Shown here piece by piece: positions 57,916-64,000 of a DNA stretch of 64,000 nucleotides. Source of the DNA: Prosopocoilus inquinatus. Lineage: Eukaryota > Arthropoda > Insecta > Coleoptera > Lucanidae. The stretch spans positions 68,758,212 to 68,822,211 of the forward strand of contig CM069870.1 of the NCBI GenBank assembly GCA_036172665.1. The letters are read 5' to 3'. The notes under the pieces are model-generated. The model did no database searches. It worked only from the letters and a program-made list of their open reading frames with translations, and was not told the origin of the DNA. A program made the translations under genes and the position numbers. How positions within the stretch are numbered: the stretch's first letter is position 1; every line of letters starts with the position of its first letter.

Positions 57916-59351
57916 ATGTTTTATTATTAAGTAGCTGCCTTCTCCTTGCTCTTAACTACGCAACAGCTGATGGGAATCTGCCTCTGTTGGTAAAAGAAAA
58001 ATATGTTTGGATATGCCCAGCTCAGTGGAGTTGGGCATGGGCGAGTCGAGTCGAGCTAACAAAATGCGCAGAATCAATTTATCGAATTTATTATCGCCAG
58101 GAAAGCATAGGATGTAGATGAGTCGGCGGGCTAATGTAAACAAAATAGACTCTTCCGGACAAGTTAACAAGCCGATCGCCTGAGGCAGAAGAGTGACGAC
58201 TCGCTTGAAATGCAGACAGAATTTTCCTAATTCGCTTAATTATTATAGAACGCACGTCGGACGGAAGTTGGAAACTCGCTTTTCATCCCCTTTTGTCCCC
58301 AATTCTTTTAGCAATTCGTACGATGTTGAATTTCGATTTCTTTGTTAGTAGCGCCCTGGTTTTAGCAAGGAAAGCCAGAAATCGATTTCCAAATCGTTTT
58401 CCCCGAATAGCTCGAATGGTGTCTACTTATATTTGTTTTCTTGGAATTGTCGAAAACTATCCACTCCTTATCTCTTTCTATGTTCTCTTAATAATATTCT
58501 CTGAATAATCCTTTCTTATTATCGTTTAAAAAAATAAAATAAAAATATCCAAACTTTAAATTCCAAAATATATTCAAACAAAAAATTAATTTTAGTACAA
58601 TAACGAAAAAATTACAAACGAAATAAAAATGTGAATTTAATTAAATTAATTGACTAATTAAAATTTAATAATTGACAAAAAACTAAAACTATGAAAAAGA
58701 GAGGGGAAAGATTAACAAAAATCAGTTTATGTCTAAGAACCTTTGTTAGATCTTTGTTATTTAAACTCACCCTCGGCGATCGTGGATGCTTCTTATGTAC
58801 ACTTTCAAATTAAAATAAATTTGGTAAATTGACTGATTAAAAGAAAAAGAATTTAAAATTTTGAAAACTTTATGACTCGTTACACACAAACTAAATTACA
58901 TTCGAAATTGAAGAAGCAATTTTCTAGATGACAGGAGTTCGTGCCTCGGGCAACTGTCGTGACAAACCCTCTCGGGCAACTGTCTTGTCGAACTCCTTTC
59001 TGATTTGAAAAGCTGCCTATTTATTGGAATCAGACGACTTCCTTTTGGTCAGCTTCCTTTATGTCAGCTTTGGTAATGAGAAAACCTAATCTATTCTATT
59101 TTTGCTAGCATCAAGATTCGATGAAGGCTCTTCTACATGATTCATCCTCCTTACATAATTATTCCCTTGATCTAATTTCTCGGTACATACATCGCAAGCT
59201 TGACGATTGCTTTCGTTGCATAACGCTGCACGTGTTTTGTATTCCTCATGAGTCATAATACGAATTCTATCTTAATAATATATCCGAATTAAATAAGCAT
59301 ACTAAATTATGAAAATAATTATCCTAAGAATCTGGATTCTTACACCATTAA
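57916..59351. other. AT-rich interval upstream of the BEL fragment
   Basis: An M core forming a short hairpin (ATGCCCAGCTC...GGAGTTGGGCAT) lies at about 58013-58040. No terminal repeat of the BEL element or gag coding sequence could be recognised here. Confidence 0.4.
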
Positions 59352-60026
59352 TGCATCGTTTCTAAAAAGATTTCTGAGACATTATTCCATGCGCCCTCAA
59401 AAGTACCGTGTAAGACGGGCGAAACCCAAAATCTCAACTCATCAATCGGTTCGACCCCATCGTCATGTGCATTTTCAAAATTTTCTCATGATGGCTTCAC
59501 GTTATTATCAACAGCATTAGTTACGATTGAAGATTCCTCTGGAACAAAACACACGGCTAAAGCATTGTTAGACAGCGGGTCACAGATCAGATCTTCGAAA
59601 CTGTGCAATTTATTAAATCTCGAACAGACATCTTCGAGTATTTCTATCATGGGGATCAATAAATTGGTTTCCAAACTTGACAGGAAATGTAATGTCAACA
59701 TCAGTTCTATGCTTCACAGATTTTCTACGGTGATTTCCTGTTATGTGCTTCCGAAAATAACGGATAACATTCCAAACCAAACTCTTGACGTACAATCGTG
59801 GAATATTCCAAAAGACATTTCGTTGGCTGACTCAAGTTTGAATATACCGAGTGATATAGAAATATTACTGGGTGCAGATATTTTCTGGAAGGTTCTAGGA
59901 AAGAGTTTACCAATGTTACGCAATACTGCTTTAGGGTGGATTGTGTGTGGCTCTTTAAAGCAGCCTACTCACAACGCTTCTTGCAACTTCGTCAATAGTC
60001 GATCACTTGATGCTGATGTTAAAAGA
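59352..60026 (+). pseudogene. BEL/Pao retrotransposon, gag end and protease (interrupted)
   Basis: The frame is open from 59352 and is closed only by the first three bases of the inserted hAT element (TAG at 60027-60029). The protease is recognisable by TLLSTALVTIED and ALLDSGSQI, the retropepsin active site in its BEL/Pao form (D-S-G-S), and by DIEILLGADIFWKVL. The first ~30 codons may be a decayed zinc-knuckle region. The 5' part of the element is not found. The same frame resumes at 62942. Confidence 0.88.
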
Positions 60027-60102
60027 TAGAGCACGGATTATAAGCACGACATTTATCTGAAAAAAAGTGCTTAAATAAGCAGAAAAAAAGTAAAAATAAT
60101 CC

Positions 60103-60743
60103 TAGAAAAATTTTGTGCAAATCGTTTTTGAATGCAGTGAGAACCTCGAGCAGCCTCTGGACAGCTGTTTCAGCCCTGCTTGGGGCTTCTTCAGCAGAAA
60201 CGTAGCTCGACATTCCCACTGCAGACCAAAAACGACTTGCCCAATTTATTCGCAAATGCGATGTAAGAATGATGAACATATAAAATAGCGACATCTTACT
60301 ATCGCTTTTTGACCTAACATTGCAGTAGGATAGACAAATTGAAGCGGGATTTGCTCCTAATGAGTCCCCCATGCAAGGCGGCCATGCTTGCTGTCAAAGC
60401 ATAATGAAAGATTTTAGAAAAATTTTGTGCAAATCGTTCTTACATCGCATTTGCGAAGAAATTGGGCAAGTCGTTTTTGGTCTGCAGTGGGAATGTCGAG
60501 CTACGTTTCTGCTGAAGAAGCCCCAAGCAGGGCTGAAACAGCTGTCCAGAGGCTGCTCGAGGTTCTCACTGCAATCAAAAACGATTTGCACGAAATTTTT
60601 CTAAAATCTTTCATTATGCTTTGACAGCAAGCATGGCCGCCTTGCATGGGGGACTCATTAGGAGCAAATCCCGCTTCAATTTGTCTATCCTACTGCAATG
60701 TTAGGTCAAAAAGCGATAGCAAGATGTCGCTATTTTATATGTT
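60103..60743. mobile_element. Fold-back insertion a-b-a'-b' within hAT, 12-bp direct repeats
   Basis: Direct repeats TAAAAATAATCC at 60091-60102 and 60744-60755 border a 641-bp insertion. Inside, segment a (60103-60269) is inverted as a' (60437-60600), and b (60270-60436) is inverted as b' (60588-60743), so two long hairpins interlock. Short frames on either strand (for example 60427-60624) are shared because of the inversions and have no known domain. Confidence 0.8.
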
Positions 60744-60926
60744 TAAAAATAATCCATTAAAAAGCAGGAAAAAACAAAAATAAGCATAACTACCAAAGGG
60801 CAAAAAGTACGAAATCTTATTACTTGTTTTATTATAATGAATATAAAGAGTTAACTTTATTACTATGTAATTACAAAATACATATTTACAGATACATAAA
60901 GTTAATTATCTAGCTATTTACATGTA

Positions 60927-62585
60927 TTACTTAAAATAATTGTAATAATAATTAATAATTACATATTTTTCTAAGTTTTCTACTTCAAAACTTCTCCTTC
61001 TATCGCTTAAGATATTTTTAAATAAAGAAAAACTTCTTTCGACATCAACTGAAACTATTGGCGCATATTTGAAATTTGAAATTTCAATTAAACTTAATTT
61101 TATATTGCACTCCTCGATGTTATGAGAGTTTGCATTTATGAAATTTGAAATAGTTTGAAGTGACTTAAAACCTACATTTTTGCTTAATACATTTCTAAAT
61201 TTTTCTAAAATATTACGGCCCAGCTGATTCTTAACAGTCATTAATTCCTTTTCAAAATCCATAACTAATTTAACTGCTTCACCTAAAGTAATATCTGTTT
61301 TTTCTAAATTCTTCAGTATATTGGGAATATTCTTATAATTACTGTATATAAAACACAAATCTGCTAGAAGTTCCTTATTTTTTAGCAAATCTTTACATGT
61401 AACTATACTATTAGCTGAATTATCAAACTGTTCAATAATAGTTCTTATTTTTTCGAAATTTTCTGCATAAAAGGATGCAGCTTCTAACCATGTTCCCCAC
61501 CTTGTAATAACAGGTTCTGGTGGCAAACATAAATCTGGAAATGTTTGGCGATACAACTGCACTCTCAGAGGTGCCTTTAAAAAAATCTTTTTACAGTTGT
61601 TAATTAATTTATTAACATCTTCAAATTGATCACGAATAAATTCTGCCACGCGATTAATCCCGTGTGCCAAGCATGTACAATTAATTGCATTGCTAAAAAA
61701 TATTATTAAATTTTGACATGCTTTTAACATATAAGGCGCTCCATCCGTTAATATTAAAAGTAGTTTTTTGTAAGGGATAGTTTGAGGCAAGAAAAAATTA
61801 GCTAAGCTTTCATTTATAAACTGCGTAATTGTAATATTATTGGTTTTTTCAAGCTGCTTGCTAGCGATTAAAACTGGCTTTGAGTGTGTATGAGATTTTA
61901 GCGGATTAATTTTGTACTAATAATTTTGTACATTTAAAAGTATTTGTTTATATTCGTCGTTCAAATAATTTTTGCGTAAAGTAGACTCTTCCGGTATATT
62001 TTCCTTACAATATTTTTTTAAGAAGTTTGTTAAGTTCACATTATTAATTAAGTTTATATAAAGGTATATTTGACGCAATTAACGCAGCGCACAGGTCACG
62101 GTTAAATTCTTTCTTGCGTTCTTGATTCGACTTCTCACTACAAAAACTATTCTTAATAGTTTGCTGTTTACTAGATGATTCTGATTTGTATCTGTTTTTC
62201 TGATGTAAAGCAGTTTTAACGTGTTGGTCAACATCATACTTCTTAGTTACTGTTATCTGAGAAATAAATAATGTAAATTAATGTACTTATATTAGGTACC
62301 AGCAATTTGGTTTGTATTCAATATTGCAAATTTTTCTAGAAACACTATTATTCAATAATACCATAAAATTTAGGAACCCACATAACTTGAAGGAAAGTAT
62401 AAAATACATTCTCGGAGAAAAATATAAAAACCACTCTTTTGTTTAATAGTTAAAAAATAGATTTTTAAAAATAAGTGACTTACAATTTTAGAACACAGAC
62501 GGCAAAATACTTTTTCGTCTTCTACTTCAAAATCGTTTTCGAACGGCTTCACCCATATTTTTAAATGCATTTTAGTTTTTGGCAT
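60927..62585 (-). pseudogene. hAT transposase with BED zinc finger and one intron, broken
   Basis: Exon 1 starts at 62585 (MPKTKMHLKIW) and encodes a BED-type finger: CRLC before the splice site and HVKTALH after it. Its 34 codons end at a GTAAGT donor (62483), with a TTTCTCAG acceptor before 62256, giving a 227-bp phase-0 intron. Exon 2 is open until a frameshift near 62050 and then an in-frame stop near 61920. The first catalytic D segment, usually near a DET-like motif, seems to be deleted. The remainder (61790-60927) has LTDGAPYMLKA, LPPEPVITRWGTWL, and the hAT dimerisation end (DVERSFSLFKNILSDRRRSF). It cannot encode a working enzyme. Confidence 0.88.
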
Positions 62586-62941
62586 TGTATGTATTTGCAA
62601 CACTTTGCAGCACGTTAATAACAGAATGAGCGGCTCATTCAAATTTGTTTGGAACGAGATACATAGTACGGGAGTAAAGGCACTAATTCAGCACTTCGTA
62701 GAAGTGCGGAATACTATATTGTTGGTTATTACCCAAGGCATTTCTCCTACCCTCATAAACATGTCATAAAACTATGGTTCACAGCTTCTCCAGGCAAACA
62801 TTTATTATTAAGAAAATTCTTAAAATAAGAACGGACTTTCTAAAATAAGCACGGAATTTCTAAAATAAGTACGAAATAAGCAAAAACGTAAAAAATCCAA
62901 AAAAAAAGCATAACGCTTATAATCCTAGCTCTATTAAAAGA

Positions 62942-64000
62942 TTTTGGGAAGTTGAGGAAATTGAAAAATCTTCTACTGTTCTTTCTGAAGATGATGAATG
63001 TGAAAAACATTTCTACGATAACCTTACTAAATCTGAAGATGGTCGTTTCATGATGCGAATATCTTTGAAACATTCCCCTTTTCTATTAGGAAATTCCAAA
63101 GAAGTGGCAATGAAAAGATTGCTTCAATTAGAACGCAAGTTGTTGTCATTTCCTGAAATGAAATCTCAATATGTCGATTTTATGAAAGAGTACGCAGATC
63201 TAGATCATATGACTGCAGTAGATGTCAGAAATCACAAGATTCCATCTTTCTTTCTTCCTCACCATGGAATCCTTAGAGAGGAAAGTTTAACAACAAAATT
63301 GAGGGTTGTGTTTGATGGATCTTCTCCTACTGATTCTGGTTGGTCTCTCAATGACATCCAATTCACAGGTCCTACCATTTACAACGATATTTTTGACATT
63401 ACACTAAGATTCAGGCAATACAAATTTGTAGTTATGGGGGATATTGCAAAAATGTATAGGCAGGTGTTGGTTCACCCAGATGACAAATTTTTGCAGCAAA
63501 TTTTGTGGAGGGATCATCCGGATAGAGAACCACAGGTCTTTCAATTAAACACCATTACATACGGAACTAGTTCAACTCCTTATTTAGCTATCAGATGTTT
63601 ACATCAAGTTGCCTTTGATAATGAAAATCAGTATCCAGTTGCTTCAAAGATTATCCTAAAAGACTTTTATATGGATGATTTAATTACAGGTTTCGATAGT
63701 GAAGAAACACCCATAAAAACTTGTCTAGACATTTCAAATATGTTGTTAGACGTCCATTTTCCTCTACGAAAGTGGCACTCCAACAGTAAAATTATTTTAG
63801 ATCGTTTGCATCATAACCATGAAACGATGGGAATTATTTCTTTGGGATGTGATGAATCTATAAAAACGTTGGGTATTCATTGGAACAGTCGTTCAGATGT
63901 TTTAAGTTATAAAATTTCTGCTCAACAGAATCACAAGACAATTTCAAAAAGAAGTGTTCTATCTGATGTTGCAAAGCTATTTGATCCATTAGGTCTTGTC
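62942..64000 (+). CDS. BEL/Pao reverse transcriptase (partial, runs off window)
   Basis: The frame is open for all 353 codons to the end of the window. It starts RFWEVEEIE and includes DGRFMMRISLK, LTTKLRVVFDGSS, VVMGDIAKMYRQVLVHPDD (motif A region), TYGTSSTPYLA (motif B region) and the catalytic KDFYMDDLITG. KWHSNS and VAKLFDPLGL blocks follow, as is usual in Pao-type elements before the RNase H and integrase. The RT looks undamaged; integrase and the 3' LTR would lie beyond 64000. Confidence 0.92.

Larger units (their letters stand above)
60027..62933 (-). mobile_element. hAT transposon, 2907 bp, 8-bp target duplication
   Basis: Perfect 8-bp direct repeats TTAAAAGA lie at 60019-60026 and 62934-62941. 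The inverted ends are TAGAGCACGGATTATAAGC (left) and TAGAGCTAGGATTATAAGC (right, inverted). The 8-bp duplication and the transposase remnant place it in hAT. AAAATAAGYACGG-like subterminal repeats occur at 62820-62880. It lies within the BEL reading frame. Confidence 0.93.

Overview
This is non-coding, transposon-dominated eukaryotic DNA, most likely from an insect or other arthropod. The evidence is AT-rich sequence with microsatellites, two non-LTR (LINE) fragments, piggyBac, hAT, PIF/Harbinger-like and BEL/Pao elements, Penelope-like elements (PLEs) with GIY-YIG endonucleases, and several local satellite arrays. I found no convincing complete host gene, tRNA, rRNA or CRISPR array. The species cannot be fixed from the sequence. 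Between the repeats lie stretches of unique DNA, some CpG-rich, that read like intron or intergenic sequence.

Layout. 1-4862: no gene. 4863-7720: a composite satellite array. 8790-16135: copies and tandem arrays of one non-coding family (called R1 here), with a piggyBac-type MITE inside one monomer (14161-14438). 17870-18822: a TIR element with a Harbinger-like coding remnant. 19067-20608: an element bounded by inverted 16-bp iterons. 21190-22250: direct repeats and an R1 relative. 22972-29037: a tandem duplication A1-B1-A2-B2 with two LINE fragments inserted between A1 and B1; A2/B2 is the empty site. 29881-31590: a 535-bp repeat inside 55-bp direct repeats, then R1 copies. 31722-34135: a piggyBac element with TTAA target duplications and two lesions in its transposase. 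34313-42139: a nested inverted array of two PLE families, with an inverted coding-like flank (F', F) at each side and (TA)n at the junctions. 43223-43713: a second copy of the 535-bp repeat. 44890-46650: R1 in reverse. 47583-49985: a ~230-bp repeat in two blocks. 50640-54600: small dispersed elements sharing the 'M' end motif. 55925-57915: a ~155-175-bp satellite. 59352-64000: a BEL/Pao retrotransposon (protease, then an open reverse transcriptase frame running off the window) split by a hAT element (60027-62933), which itself contains a fold-back insertion (60103-60743).

How the parts fit. The window records successive insertions, with many events datable by nesting: MITE into satellite, fold-back into hAT into BEL, LINE pair into a duplication with a preserved empty copy, and PLEs stacked at TA-rich palindromic sites. 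The best candidate for unusual biology is the PLE complex. Six hammerhead-ribozyme-like cores lie at its 3' ends (in PLE-1 the core overlaps the ORF stop codon), every 3' end faces a (TA)n tract, and one end of each PLE-1 pair carries a 29-nt tail that the other lacks.
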